This document shows positions 31,798 through 40,385 of a stretch of DNA of 64,000 bases, in pieces (position 1 is the first letter of the stretch; the number at the start of each line of letters is the position of its first letter). A model generated the notes under the pieces. That model saw only the letters and a program-made list of their open reading frames with translations, did not search any database and was not told the origin of the DNA. Source of the stretch: GCA-2737725 sp033763995 (GTDB taxonomy: Bacteria > Pseudomonadota > Alphaproteobacteria > Rhodospirillales > Rhodospirillaceae); NCBI GenBank assembly GCA_033763995.1, contig JANRJL010000008.1, forward strand, positions 62,001 through 126,000, read 5' to 3'. Position numbers and translations under genes: made by a program.

Positions 31798-32784
31798 ATG
31801 CGGCTCATTCGCTATTACGGCGAGGTTCCCGCCGCCCTCAAGGGGGGGGTGATCGCGCTTGGCAACTTCGACGGCCTGCACTTGGGCCACCAAGCCGTGA
31901 TCGGCGAGGCGGTGCGCCTGGCGCGGTCCAAGAGCGCGCCCGCCGCCGTCATGACCTTCGAGCCGCACCCCCGGCTGTTCTTCAAGCCCGACCAGGAGCC
32001 CTTCCGCCTCAGCCCCTTCCGCATCAAGGCCCGGCTGATCGAGGCCATGGGGGTCGACTACTTATATGTGCAGACCTTCGACCGCGAGTTCTCGCAGCGG
32101 CCGGCGGAGAATTTCATCGCCGAAATCCTGGTCGGCGGCTTGGGCATCAGCCACGTCGTCGTCGGCTTTGATTATGTGTTCGGGCGCGGGCGCGGCGGCA
32201 ACGTGGCGCTGCTGCACGAAATGGCGCGGAAACATAACTTCGGCGTCACCGCGGTGCCCGAGCGGCGGGACGACGCCAATGGCACCCATGTGCGTTACTC
32301 CTCGTCCAATATCCGCACCTATCTCAAGGACGGCCAGTGCCGGGCGGCGGCGCAGCTTTTGGGGCGCTACTGGGAGATCGAGGGCCGCGTCGAGCACGGC
32401 GATCAGCGCGGGCGGTTCATGGGTTTTCCCACGGCCAATATTCCGCACCGCGACTACCTGCACCCGAAGCGCGGGGTTTACGCGGTGCGCGCGGGCATCG
32501 ACCGCGGCGGTGAGACGGTGTGGCACGATGCGGTGGCCAATTTCGGCTACCGGCCGACCTTCGACAAAAAGGACGTGCTGCTGGAAGTGCACGTGTTCGA
32601 TTTCAACGAAGACCTTTATCAAAAGCACCTGCGGGTGGCGTTGATCGACTACATCCGTCCCGAAATGAAATTCGACGGCCTCGAGGCCATCAAGGCGCAG
32701 ATCGGCAAGGACTGTGAGACGGCGCGGGGGCTGTTGAAAGCGCGGGGCTTCACCAAGGGCCAAGCGCCATTTGTGGCCGTGTGA
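31798..32784 (+). CDS. ribF: Bifunctional riboflavin kinase / FAD synthetase RibF
   Basis: A complete 328-residue RibF. The N-terminal nucleotidyltransferase half has GNFDGLHLGHQ (the HxGH-type motif) and RYSSSNIRTYL. The C-terminal riboflavin kinase half has GRFMGFPTANI and the conserved strand NFGYRPTF. It makes FMN and FAD, cofactors for several enzymes in the window. MazEF-like genes interrupt the usual ribF-ileS neighbourhood downstream. Confidence 0.95.
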   Translation: MRLIRYYGEVPAALKGGVIALGNFDGLHLGHQAVIGEAVRLARSKSAPAAVMTFEPHPRLFFKPDQEPFRLSPFRIKARLIEAMGVDYLYVQTFDREFSQRPAENFIAEILVGGLGISHVVVGFDYVFGRGRGGNVALLHEMARKHNFGVTAVPERRDDANGTHVRYSSSNIRTYLKDGQCRAAAQLLGRYWEIEGRVEHGDQRGRFMGFPTANIPHRDYLHPKRGVYAVRAGIDRGGETVWHDAVANFGYRPTFDKKDVLLEVHVFDFNEDLYQKHLRVALIDYIRPEMKFDGLEAIKAQIGKDCETARGLLKARGFTKGQAPFVAV

Positions 32785-32787
32785 GTT

Positions 32788-33174
32788 CTAACTGGTCAAT
32801 CCGATCAGCGCCGCCAGTTTCGCCCGCACCTCACCCAAGACCACCGCCGAGACGCGACTGCCCGCGAAAGCAATCGGGCGCGCCAAGGTGTCGATGCTGC
32901 GCACGTGGCTGGTCAAGACTTCGCCCGCGACCGTGAGGCCCGCCGGCAGCACGACGCTGGTGCCGAAGGGGCGGATGGTCGACGTGATGGGGCAGACCAT
33001 CGCGAAGCGGCTGGCCACGTAGAACGCGCGCGGCGACACCACCAGCGCCGGACGCCGTCCGCTTTGCTCGCGGCCCGTGCGCGGATCAAGATCGACCCAG
33101 ATCAGGTCGCCGGCGTCGGGCGCATAGCCGCGCGGGTCGTAGGACCCCGCCGCATCCGCCAGTCCGGCGCTCAT
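32788..33174 (-). CDS. mazF: MazF/PemK-family toxin
   Basis: A 128-residue MazF-type endoribonuclease: GDLIWVDLDPRTGREQSGRRPALVVSPRAFY (the active-site Arg loop), VCPITSTIRPFGTSVVLPAG, and SHVRSIDTLARPIAFAG. Its ATG overlaps the antitoxin stop (ATGA), the usual MazEF coupling. MazF toxins cut mRNA at short sequences, but the target here is not predictable. Confidence 0.9.
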   Translation of the reverse strand: MSAGLADAAGSYDPRGYAPDAGDLIWVDLDPRTGREQSGRRPALVVSPRAFYVASRFAMVCPITSTIRPFGTSVVLPAGLTVAGEVLTSHVRSIDTLARPIAFAGSRVSAVVLGEVRAKLAALIGLTS

Positions 33175-33413
33175 GGCACGTCTTCGCGGCCCCGGTCGGG
33201 GCCCCAATCGAAGACGTCGTGCATGGCGTCGGGCGTGAGGCCCGATAACAACTCATCGAGCGCATAAATCGGGCGATCAAGGGCAATGATTATGCGCCCG
33301 CCTTCGAGCGTCACATCGACGCGCGCGCCGTCGCTCAGTCCAGCCCGCGTCGCAAGGTCCTTGGGCAAACGAATGCCTAAGTTGTTGCCCCATTTACTCA
33401 CCATGACCTGCAT
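33171..33413 (-). CDS. mazE: AbrB/MazE-type antitoxin
   Basis: An 80-residue swapped-hairpin AbrB protein: MVSKWGNNLGIRLPKDLATRAGLSDGARVDVTLEGGRIII, with an acidic C-terminal tail for toxin binding (LDELLSGLTPDAMHDVFDWG). It is the first gene of the pair and probably represses its own promoter through the AGATAT array upstream. Two starts are possible (33413 and 33404). Confidence 0.9.
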   Translation of the reverse strand: MQVMVSKWGNNLGIRLPKDLATRAGLSDGARVDVTLEGGRIIIALDRPIYALDELLSGLTPDAMHDVFDWGPDRGREDVP

Positions 33414-33428
33414 TCGTCACCTATGTTA

Positions 33429-33456
33429 AGATATTTAATAGATATTCTATAGATAT
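33429..33456. promoter_or_regulatory. Triple AGATAT operator upstream of mazE
   Basis: AGATAT occurs at 33429, 33440 and 33451, exactly 11 bases apart, within an AT-rich patch 16-43 bases upstream of the mazE ATG. The central copy is part of a small inverted repeat, ATAGA-TAT-TCTAT (33438-33450). One-helical-turn spacing suggests cooperative repressor binding. Confidence 0.6.
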
Positions 33457-33582
33457 GTATTGAATTATCAATCCCGGAGATCGGCGAGCTTCCCCAAAGC
33501 ATTGATGCCCACAGAGCCCCCTGTTACACACCCGGCCCATGAAGGCCCCACGTCGACTGAGCGCCCGGGAGCGAATTATCGA

Positions 33583-33621
33583 CCCCATTCTGTAATCAGA
33601 ATGGGGCTGCCCAGTTTTTTT
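33583..33621 (+). terminator. Terminator/attenuator-like hairpin in the ileS leader
   Basis: CCCCATTCTG-TAAT-CAGAATGGGG is a perfect 10-4-10 hairpin (33583-33606), with a run of seven T eight bases later (33615-33621), ending 38 bases before the ileS ATG. It could be a terminator protecting ileS from upstream transcription, or a leader attenuator. Confidence 0.6.
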
Positions 33622-33659
33622 GCTCGTCAACCGATCCTCAGTTCGGGAACTCCCGCACC

Positions 33660-36518
33660 ATGACCGCTCCGCCGCCCACTGGACCTCTGGCGCCTGACTA
33701 CAAGCCCACCGTGTTTCTGCCCGCCACCGACTTTCCCATGAAAGCGGGCCTGCCCCAGCTCGAACCCAAATTGCTCGACCGCTGGGCCAAGATGAATCTC
33801 TACAAGCGCCTGCGCCAGACCGCCCAGGGCCGCCCCAAGTTCGTGCTTCACGACGGCCCGCCCTACGCCAACGGCAACCTGCACATCGGGCATGCGCTGA
33901 ATAAGATCCTCAAGGACGTCATCGTGCGCGCGCGCCAGATGATGGGTTTCGACGCGCCCTATGTGCCGGGCTGGGACTGTCACGGCCTGCCGATCGAATG
34001 GAAGATCGAGGAAGAGTACCGCGCCAAGGGCAAAAGCAAGGACGCCGTGCCGGCGGTCGAGTTCCGCCGCCAATGCCGCGAATTCGCCGAGAAGTGGATC
34101 GCGGTGCAGAAGGAAGAATTCAAGCGCTTGGGCGTGGTGGGAGATTGGGACAATCCCTACACCACCATGGCCTTCAAATCCGAAGCCGCCATCGTGCGCG
34201 AGCTGGCCAAGTTCGCGCTCAACGGCAGCCTCTACCGGGGCGCCAAACCTGTCCTGTGGTCGGTGGTGGAAAAAACCGCGCTGGCCGACGCCGAAGTGGA
34301 ATACGACGATCACACCTCGACGACGGTGTGGGTGCGCTTTCCGGTTCAGCGAACGGCGGTGGCCGAGCTGCAGGGCCACGCCATTGTCATCTGGACGACG
34401 ACACCCTGGACGCTGCCCGGCAATCGCGCCATCGCTTATGGGGATAGTCTCGATTACGCCGTGATCGAAGTGAAGGCGATCAGCGAGAAAAGTCTGGGCA
34501 AGGTGGGCGAGCGCTTTGCCGTGGCCGAGGCGCTTCTGGCTGAAACACTGAAGGCCGCGGGCATCACGGATCATAAAGTGGTGGCCAAAGTGAAGGGCGA
34601 GGCCTTTCTCGGCACGGTGTGCAAGCATCCGTGGCACGGCCACCCAGGTTCCAAGGGGGGCTACGACTTCGACGTGCCGCTGTTCGCGGGATCGTTCGTC
34701 ACGACCGAGCAGGGCACGGGCTTCGTGCACATGGCGCCCGGTCATGGCGAGGACGACTACGAGCTTTGCCGCACCAAGAATGTCGCGATCCCCGAAACGG
34801 TCAACGGCGATGGCCTGTTCGTCGCCAGCGTGCCGCTGTTCGCGGGCGAACACGTATTTAAGGTCAATCCCAAGGTCGTGGCGGCGCTGCAAGAGGCTGG
34901 CGCGCTGCTGCATCACGGCAAACTGACGCACAGCTATCCGCACTCATGGCGTTCCAAGGCGCCGCTGATTTTCCGCAACACGCCGCAGTGGTTCATTTCC
35001 ATGGACACCACTGGGCTGCGCCAGAAAGCTCTGGCTGCGATCGACGCGACCCAATGGGTGCCCGCACTTGGGCGCAATCGCATTCATGCCATGGTGGAAA
35101 GCCGGCCCGACTGGTGCATCTCGCGCCAGCGCCAATGGGGCGTGCCGATCACGCTGTTCGTCAACAAAAAGAGCGGCGCGGTTCTCAAAGACCCCGCCGT
35201 GTTCGAACGTATCGCCCAGGCCGTCGAGGCCGAAGGCGGCGATGCCTGGCTGACCTCGCCCCCGGAGCGCTTCTTGGGCAACGGCTACAAGGCCGAGGAC
35301 TTCAGCCAAGTCACCGATATCGTCGAGGTGTGGTTCGATTCAGGGTCGACCCACGCTTTTGTGCTGGAGCAACGCCCGGAACTGAAGTGGCCCGCCGATT
35401 TGTACCTCGAAGGCTCGGATCAGCATCGCGGCTGGTTCCATACCTCGTTGCTGGAATCATGCGGCACGCGCGCGCGCGCGCCCTATGACGCCGTGCTCAC
35501 CCACGGCTTCCTGCTCGACGAGAAGGGCAACAAGATGTCCAAGTCCATGGGCAACATGGTGCCCTTGGACAACGTCGTAAACACCTCGGGCGCCGACATC
35601 CTGCGGCTGTGGGTGGTGGCGTCGGATTACACCCAAGATCTTTCCATCGGGCCCAACATCATCAAGCAGGTGAGCGACCTCTATCGCCGCCTGCGCAACA
35701 CGCTGCGTGACTTGCTGGGCAAGCTCATCGGCTTCTCGGCGGCCGAGCGCGTCGAGGCCGCGACGATGCCGGAGTTGGAGCGCTACGTGCTGCACCGCCT
35801 GTGGCAACTCGACAAACAAATCCGCGCGGCCTGCACGTCGTACGATTTCCACGGCCTGTTCAACGAATTGCATAATTTCTGCGCGGTGGATTTGTCGGCC
35901 TTCTATTTCGATGTCCGCAAGGATGTCTTGTACTGCGACGCGCCGTCGTCCGCGCGCCGCCGCGCCTGCCGCGCCGTGCTCGACATCGTTTACGACTGCC
36001 TGGTGAAGTGGCTCGCCCCCTTCATGTGTTTCACCGCCGAGGAAGCCTGGCTCGCCCGTCATCCCGGCGATGACTCCTCGGTTCACCTGCAGACCTTCAT
36101 GGACATCCCCGAGGCCTGGCGCAATGCCGCGCTCGCGGCCAAGTGGCAGAAGGTGCGCGACGTGCGCCGGGTCGTGACCGGTGCTCTGGAAGTGGAGCGC
36201 GCGGCCAAGCGCATCGGCGCCTCCCTGCAGGCACATCCCCATGTGTTTGCACCGGCCGACATGGTGGCCGCGCTCGCCGACGTGCCGATGGACGACGTGT
36301 GCATCACCTCGGCGATCCGGATCGCGGCGGACGGCGTGCCCGAAGGCGCCTACACGCTGCCCGACGTCGCGGGCGTGGGCGTGAAGATCGAATTGGCGTC
36401 GGGCGAAAAGTGCGCGCGCTGCTGGAAAGTCCTGCCCGACGTCGGCCAGCACAAGCATGCCATGGTTTGCGAGCGTTGCTCGGACGCGGTGGACGCGATG
36501 CCCGCCGTGGCGGCCTAG
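33660..36518 (+). CDS. ileS: Isoleucyl-tRNA synthetase
   Basis: A complete 952-residue class I synthetase: HIGH motif in NGNLHIGHAL near the start, CP1 editing domain with TTTPWTLPGN, KMSKS in GNKMSKSMGN at about 625, and a C-terminal zinc finger CARCWKVLPDV...CERC. It attaches isoleucine to its tRNA. It is followed 9 bases later by lspA, the same order as in many alphaproteobacteria and gammaproteobacteria. Confidence 0.97.
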   Translation: MTAPPPTGPLAPDYKPTVFLPATDFPMKAGLPQLEPKLLDRWAKMNLYKRLRQTAQGRPKFVLHDGPPYANGNLHIGHALNKILKDVIVRARQMMGFDAPYVPGWDCHGLPIEWKIEEEYRAKGKSKDAVPAVEFRRQCREFAEKWIAVQKEEFKRLGVVGDWDNPYTTMAFKSEAAIVRELAKFALNGSLYRGAKPVLWSVVEKTALADAEVEYDDHTSTTVWVRFPVQRTAVAELQGHAIVIWTTTPWTLPGNRAIAYGDSLDYAVIEVKAISEKSLGKVGERFAVAEALLAETLKAAGITDHKVVAKVKGEAFLGTVCKHPWHGHPGSKGGYDFDVPLFAGSFVTTEQGTGFVHMAPGHGEDDYELCRTKNVAIPETVNGDGLFVASVPLFAGEHVFKVNPKVVAALQEAGALLHHGKLTHSYPHSWRSKAPLIFRNTPQWFISMDTTGLRQKALAAIDATQWVPALGRNRIHAMVESRPDWCISRQRQWGVPITLFVNKKSGAVLKDPAVFERIAQAVEAEGGDAWLTSPPERFLGNGYKAEDFSQVTDIVEVWFDSGSTHAFVLEQRPELKWPADLYLEGSDQHRGWFHTSLLESCGTRARAPYDAVLTHGFLLDEKGNKMSKSMGNMVPLDNVVNTSGADILRLWVVASDYTQDLSIGPNIIKQVSDLYRRLRNTLRDLLGKLIGFSAAERVEAATMPELERYVLHRLWQLDKQIRAACTSYDFHGLFNELHNFCAVDLSAFYFDVRKDVLYCDAPSSARRRACRAVLDIVYDCLVKWLAPFMCFTAEEAWLARHPGDDSSVHLQTFMDIPEAWRNAALAAKWQKVRDVRRVVTGALEVERAAKRIGASLQAHPHVFAPADMVAALADVPMDDVCITSAIRIAADGVPEGAYTLPDVAGVGVKIELASGEKCARCWKVLPDVGQHKHAMVCERCSDAVDAMPAVAA

Positions 36519-36527
36519 GGCTCAGCC

Positions 36528-37046
36528 GTGCGTCTGGGCCTTTCCGTGGCGGCCGTGGTGTTGATCCTCGATCAACTCAGCAAAGCGCTGTTGCTGGAGG
36601 CCCTGCGGCCCGAGGGTGTCAGCCAAACCCCGTTTTTCACCGACACCATCATCGAGGTTCTGCCGTTCTTCAATTTCCGCATGGCCTGGAACACCGGCAT
36701 CAGTTTCTCGCTGTTCGACGGCGGCGGGGCCATGACTTATATCCTGCTGGGCGTCACCAGCGCCATCACCGTGGGCCTCATCTGGTGGTTGCGCGCGCCG
36801 CACCCGCCGCTGATGCGCGTGACCTTGGGCTTGGTCATCGGCGGGGCCGTCGGCAATATCATCGACCGCGCCCGCTGGGGGGCGGTGGCCGACTTCTTCG
36901 ATTTCCATGTGGCCGGTTGGCATTTTGCCACATTTAATGTGGCCGATAGTTGTATATCCATCGGCGTCGGGCTGCTGCTGCTTGACGCGCTCCTCCGGCG
37001 TCCGCAACATACGACCAAAGCAAGGGATTCGACCGATCATGGCTAA
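36528..37046 (+). CDS. lspA: Lipoprotein signal peptidase (signal peptidase II)
   Basis: A 172-residue inner-membrane aspartyl protease with four predicted membrane spans, the N-terminal LILDQLSKALLLE, FNFRMAWNTGISFSLF, and the catalytic Asp pair in GAVGNIIDRARWGAVADFFDF and TFNVADSCISIG. It removes signal peptides from prolipoproteins such as the product of the next gene. The start codon is GTG. The 3' end overlaps the DUF3035 gene by eight bases. Confidence 0.96.
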   Translation: MRLGLSVAAVVLILDQLSKALLLEALRPEGVSQTPFFTDTIIEVLPFFNFRMAWNTGISFSLFDGGGAMTYILLGVTSAITVGLIWWLRAPHPPLMRVTLGLVIGGAVGNIIDRARWGAVADFFDFHVAGWHFATFNVADSCISIGVGLLLLDALLRRPQHTTKARDSTDHG

Positions 37047-37590
37047 GGATTTCGCGCGCGTTGCCGTTCTGGCGGTGTTGGCTATTGGCATGTCCGGCTG
37101 CGAGGACACGCGCCGGGCCTTGGGCATCGACAAGTCGATCCCCGACGAATTCGCCGTCGTCTCCCGCGCGCCTTTGGTGATGCCGCCCGACTTCAACCTG
37201 CGCCCGCCGGCACCGGGTGCCGAGCGTCCGCAGGAAGGCACCAGCACCGACCGCGCGCGCGTCGCCCTGGTGGGTCGCGACCGCATGGCGCAGTACCGCG
37301 CGCGGGGGTTCTCCGAGGGCGAACTCACGCTGCTCGACATGGCGGGCCTGGCCAATGTGCCGCCCAACATCCGCGACACCGTCGACCGCGAAACTTCGGC
37401 GTTCGCCACCGAAGAACGCAACTTCACCGATCGCTTGGTCTTCTGGAAAGAGGGCGGCGACGACGGCACGCCGCTCGATCCCGTGGCCGAGAAGAAGCGC
37501 CTGGAAGAAAATGCCGCCGCCGGCCGCAAGGCCAACGAAGGCCCCGTGCCGACGATCTCCAAGGGCGGCAAGATATTGGGTGTGTTTTAA
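37039..37590 (+). CDS. DUF3035 lipoprotein (BamF-like)
   Basis: A 183-residue lipoprotein: signal ARVAVLAVLAIGMSGC with a lipobox (GMSGC), then PDEFAVVSRAPLVMPPDFNLRPPAPG, the hallmark of DUF3035 proteins described as the BamF component of the outer-membrane barrel assembly machine in alphaproteobacteria. The rest is charged. Its overlap with lspA and position before paired M16 peptidases is the common alphaproteobacterial order, here broken by a toxin-antitoxin pair and two other genes. Confidence 0.85.
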   Translation: MAKDFARVAVLAVLAIGMSGCEDTRRALGIDKSIPDEFAVVSRAPLVMPPDFNLRPPAPGAERPQEGTSTDRARVALVGRDRMAQYRARGFSEGELTLLDMAGLANVPPNIRDTVDRETSAFATEERNFTDRLVFWKEGGDDGTPLDPVAEKKRLEENAAAGRKANEGPVPTISKGGKILGVF

Positions 37591-37605
37591 GCTCTTGAGC
37601 CGAGC

Positions 37606-38043
37606 TCAATCACGATCCACGATCTTTGTACGGCCATGCCTCGCGATTTGCGCGAAGCGTTGCGCGATCTCAAGAAATAGTCCTCTCGGCAATATGCCGT
37701 AGATCCAATCCCGGCCCCTTGGGCTCGGCGCGAGGCGAACGTCATGGCCGGGCCACGTGAACCGGTTGGTTTCATCGCAGATGACCCAGCACGGGTCCGG
37801 GCCCAGACCCAATGCACGTTGAGTTCGCGCGGGGATTTCCACGGCCACGGAAGAGTCCTTCGGCGGTGTGCGCGTAATGGGCAGGACAAGCACCTTCCGC
37901 TTTCCCGTCTTGTCGTGGATGAAACTCGCAATGATGGCGGCGGGCCGGTCTTTGGCGCCTTCCTCACGGCCCTGATCGGCCTCGTGTCGCCAAAGAAAAC
38001 TGAATCTAATGACCGAACCGACCTGCGGCCCGGGCAGGTTCAC
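37606..38043 (-). CDS. PemK/MazF-like toxin
   Basis: A 145-residue protein of the PemK/MazF-like growth-inhibitor group: PQVGSVIRFSFLWRHEADQGREEGAKDRPAAIIASF, KVLVLPITRTPPKDSSVAVEIP, and an Arg/Trp-rich C-terminal half. It is paired with a Phd-type antitoxin whose stop overlaps its start (ATGA). This is a non-canonical but recurrent pairing. It is inserted between the DUF3035 gene and a VOC gene. Confidence 0.78.
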   Translation of the reverse strand: MNLPGPQVGSVIRFSFLWRHEADQGREEGAKDRPAAIIASFIHDKTGKRKVLVLPITRTPPKDSSVAVEIPARTQRALGLGPDPCWVICDETNRFTWPGHDVRLAPSPRGRDWIYGILPRGLFLEIAQRFAQIARHGRTKIVDRD

Positions 38044-38270
38044 AGCCGCTTACCGTATTCGGCTTTCTCGACGGCGCGGATTTCCTCCTCCGATAGCTCC
38101 CACGCGTAAAGCGCCTCGCGTTCCAGGCTTTGCATCTGATGGAACTGATCGGCGGAGATCAGGTACAGAACCTCGCGCCCGTGCCGCTCGATGGCGACGG
38201 GCTCCTTGATCGCTTTCTCGGCCCATTTGCCGAATTGCTTTTGCAGCGCGGTCGCCGAGACGCGGGCCAT
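38040..38270 (-). CDS. Phd/YefM-type antitoxin
   Basis: A 76-residue protein with the Phd fold: ARVSATALQKQFGKWAEKAIKEPVAIERHGREVLYLISADQFHQM, followed by a helical toxin-binding tail. It is the first gene of the pair and should autorepress via the ACGGAT array at 38288-38326. Confidence 0.85.
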   Translation of the reverse strand: MARVSATALQKQFGKWAEKAIKEPVAIERHGREVLYLISADQFHQMQSLEREALYAWELSEEEIRAVEKAEYGKRL

Positions 38271-38287
38271 GGCGCGGCCTCCTATTT

Positions 38288-38326
38288 ACGGATTTTCCAT
38301 ATTTTACGGATAATCCGTCAATCCGT
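38288..38326. promoter_or_regulatory. ACGGAT/ATCCGT operator array upstream of the Phd-type gene
   Basis: ACGGAT at 38288 and 38306, and ATCCGT at 38313 and 38321, make two inverted pairs. The central pair is the perfect palindrome ACGGAT-A-ATCCGT (38306-38318). The array starts 18 bases upstream of the antitoxin ATG and overlaps the stop of the VOC gene at 38326. The layout fits Phd-dimer binding and conditional cooperativity. Confidence 0.65.
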
Positions 38327-39321
38327 CAATTCACTTGCACGATCTGCTGCAAGGCGCCCGAGCCGGGGTTGCGTACGGTGAAGGCCAGGCAGCGCCCGAG
38401 GCCGGGAATCTCGGCTTCCATCAACGGCGCATAGACCTCGCAGCGCAGCGCGTCGCAGTCGGCTTTGGCCTCGGTGATGTTCTTCACCACATAGACTTGC
38501 GCGATATAGCCGATGTTGGGCGCGACCGCTTGCGGCACCAGGTCGACGCAGGGGTAGTTGAGCGGCTGGCTCAGCGCGATCTTGCCGAACATGTGGTTGC
38601 CCTGGATGAACTTCACCGCGGTCTTGGCCTTTTCCGGCAGGCGCAAGAAGTGATTCTGCACCGGGCTCGCCATGACCTCGTCGATCAGCACGCCCGCCTT
38701 CAAGACCTTGGTGTGAAACTCCACCGCCTTCTTGATGTTGCGCGCGCAGTGCGACGAGGTCACCACGGGGGTGAAGCCCGTCGGCGTGCGGCCGTGCTGT
38801 TGCACGTAGGCGCGCATCTGGCCGACGCGGGTGTTGGGGTCGGTGGAACTTAGCTCGACCAGGTTGATCGCGACGGTGTCGGGCCCGTCGAAGATCACCT
38901 CCGTCGGCGTTCCGGCCGTGCCCGAGAGGTCGTACTTCGTCGGCTCCGACCAGAACTTATAACCCATGGCGGCGAGCTTCTTGGAATCCGCGCGGATGTC
39001 GTCGGTGTAGAAGTTGAGATTGACCAGGCCGAAAGCGCGCGGCGCGTCCTCGGGCCGGATCGGCCTGCGCACGGCGGCGTTGAATTGCAGCAGCAGCACG
39101 CGGCCCACCTCGCAGCCGGGCAGTTCGCAGAACACGGCGTCGGCCTGGCTGCCGGGCGGCAGCTTCCACATTTTCTCGAAGGTTTCACCGGCCCAGGTTT
39201 TGGGCGCGCTCGCCGTGAGCCCGATGATGTCGCGGTAAAAGGCCAGCGACTTGACCATGTCGGCCACGCCGATCACGGCCACACTGAGCGGACTGCCCTC
39301 GGGTGCTACGATGTCGCCCAA
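38326..39321 (-). CDS. Two-domain VOC (glyoxalase-fold) protein
   Basis: A 331-residue protein with two vicinal-oxygen-chelate domains: the first starts SVAVIGVADMVKSLAFYRDIIGL, the second TPVVTSSHCARNIKKAVEFHTKVLKAGVLI. VOC proteins include glyoxalases, extradiol dioxygenases and epimerases. No specific metal triad can be assigned with confidence here. The 3' end touches the Phd operator. Upstream is a membrane-protein gene on the same strand, 39 bases away. Confidence 0.82.
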   Translation of the reverse strand: MGDIVAPEGSPLSVAVIGVADMVKSLAFYRDIIGLTASAPKTWAGETFEKMWKLPPGSQADAVFCELPGCEVGRVLLLQFNAAVRRPIRPEDAPRAFGLVNLNFYTDDIRADSKKLAAMGYKFWSEPTKYDLSGTAGTPTEVIFDGPDTVAINLVELSSTDPNTRVGQMRAYVQQHGRTPTGFTPVVTSSHCARNIKKAVEFHTKVLKAGVLIDEVMASPVQNHFLRLPEKAKTAVKFIQGNHMFGKIALSQPLNYPCVDLVPQAVAPNIGYIAQVYVVKNITEAKADCDALRCEVYAPLMEAEIPGLGRCLAFTVRNPGSGALQQIVQVN

Positions 39322-39360
39322 ACTGATCTCCTGTCGCTTTGAGTTATTGAGGCGTAGCGA

Positions 39361-40221
39361 CTATGGGCTCGGCATAGATGTCGCGCCATGGTCTTGTGAC
39401 GGCGTGGTCGGGCTGAGGTCGGGCCCGGTCGAGGGCAACGGCGGTGTCGCGGCGCCGATGCGGCGATAGACCAAGGCGTACATGGTCGATGTCAGCCACA
39501 AAAACACGGCGCCGGCGATCGTGCCGACCAATTGCAACGTCAGCTGCGCCGATGCGGGGGGCTCGGTCTTGGCCCTCGCGGCTTCGACCATGTCGGGGAT
39601 TGTGCCGCTCAGGGGAATGACCGCGATGACAACCAGCCCCAACACGATCAGTAATTGAATTCCAACCATGCTCCAGCCGTAGGGCTTCGCCATCGTCCAG
39701 GCGAGATTGAAGCTGGCCGGCTGATCGGCCGCCGCCAAGGCCAGGGTCATGGACAACCGCGACAGGGCCCACAACAGGATCGCGACGTAAACGACCGCCG
39801 CGACCGCCCCCACCACGGCTCCCAGCACCGGATTGACGACCACAAGCCCGACGACGAGGGCAGCGCCGACAATGGCGATGATAGCTCCGATTGGTCCGGT
39901 CGCGACTGTGACAGCCAGCGTCCAGCCAAAAAAGCGCCACTCGCGGCGGCGAAACATGACGACAGATCGCGATGTGATGTCCGATTTCCCGAACAGGATC
40001 ATGCGGTACCAGGTGACGCAGAACGGGCTGAAGGCCAGCAACGAGATCAGGCTGACCATCAAGTTTTTGGCATAGGCCGAGACTGACGCAGGCGCCACGT
40101 CCGTGACGAAGCCAGCGAGAATGAGATTGACGCCCAAGGGCACCAGCCCAAACGTGAGTGCGGTGGCGCGTTCCCGCCAACACAGCGCCAGAATTTCCTT
40201 GAAGGTCGCGATCACGGGCAT
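39361..40221 (-). CDS. Polytopic membrane protein of unknown function
   Basis: A 286-residue protein with about six transmembrane helices (for example ALTFGLVPLGVNLILAGFV, NLMVSLISLLAFSPFCVTWY, LGAVVGAVAAVVYVAILLWAL, GIQLLIVLGLVVIAVIPLSG, LVGTIAGAVFLWLTSTMYALVY) and a proline-rich cytosolic tail. I do not recognise a family with certainty. It is upstream of the VOC gene on the same strand and divergent from the M16 peptidases. Confidence 0.75.
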   Translation of the reverse strand: MPVIATFKEILALCWRERATALTFGLVPLGVNLILAGFVTDVAPASVSAYAKNLMVSLISLLAFSPFCVTWYRMILFGKSDITSRSVVMFRRREWRFFGWTLAVTVATGPIGAIIAIVGAALVVGLVVVNPVLGAVVGAVAAVVYVAILLWALSRLSMTLALAAADQPASFNLAWTMAKPYGWSMVGIQLLIVLGLVVIAVIPLSGTIPDMVEAARAKTEPPASAQLTLQLVGTIAGAVFLWLTSTMYALVYRRIGAATPPLPSTGPDLSPTTPSQDHGATSMPSP

Positions 40222-40385
40222 GGCTCGGTCCTTTGTGCCCTCGGGGGGAAACAGAGATGTTACAAAAGCTCCATGTGAGGGGGAAACGGAAGAATCGCCA
40301 AAAATCTTCGATGGCTGTCGCTTTGCCTGAGCGCCGCGATGCCTTATTTACCGAGGGTGGCCTGTCTGTCAGGTGTTGGGATCCC

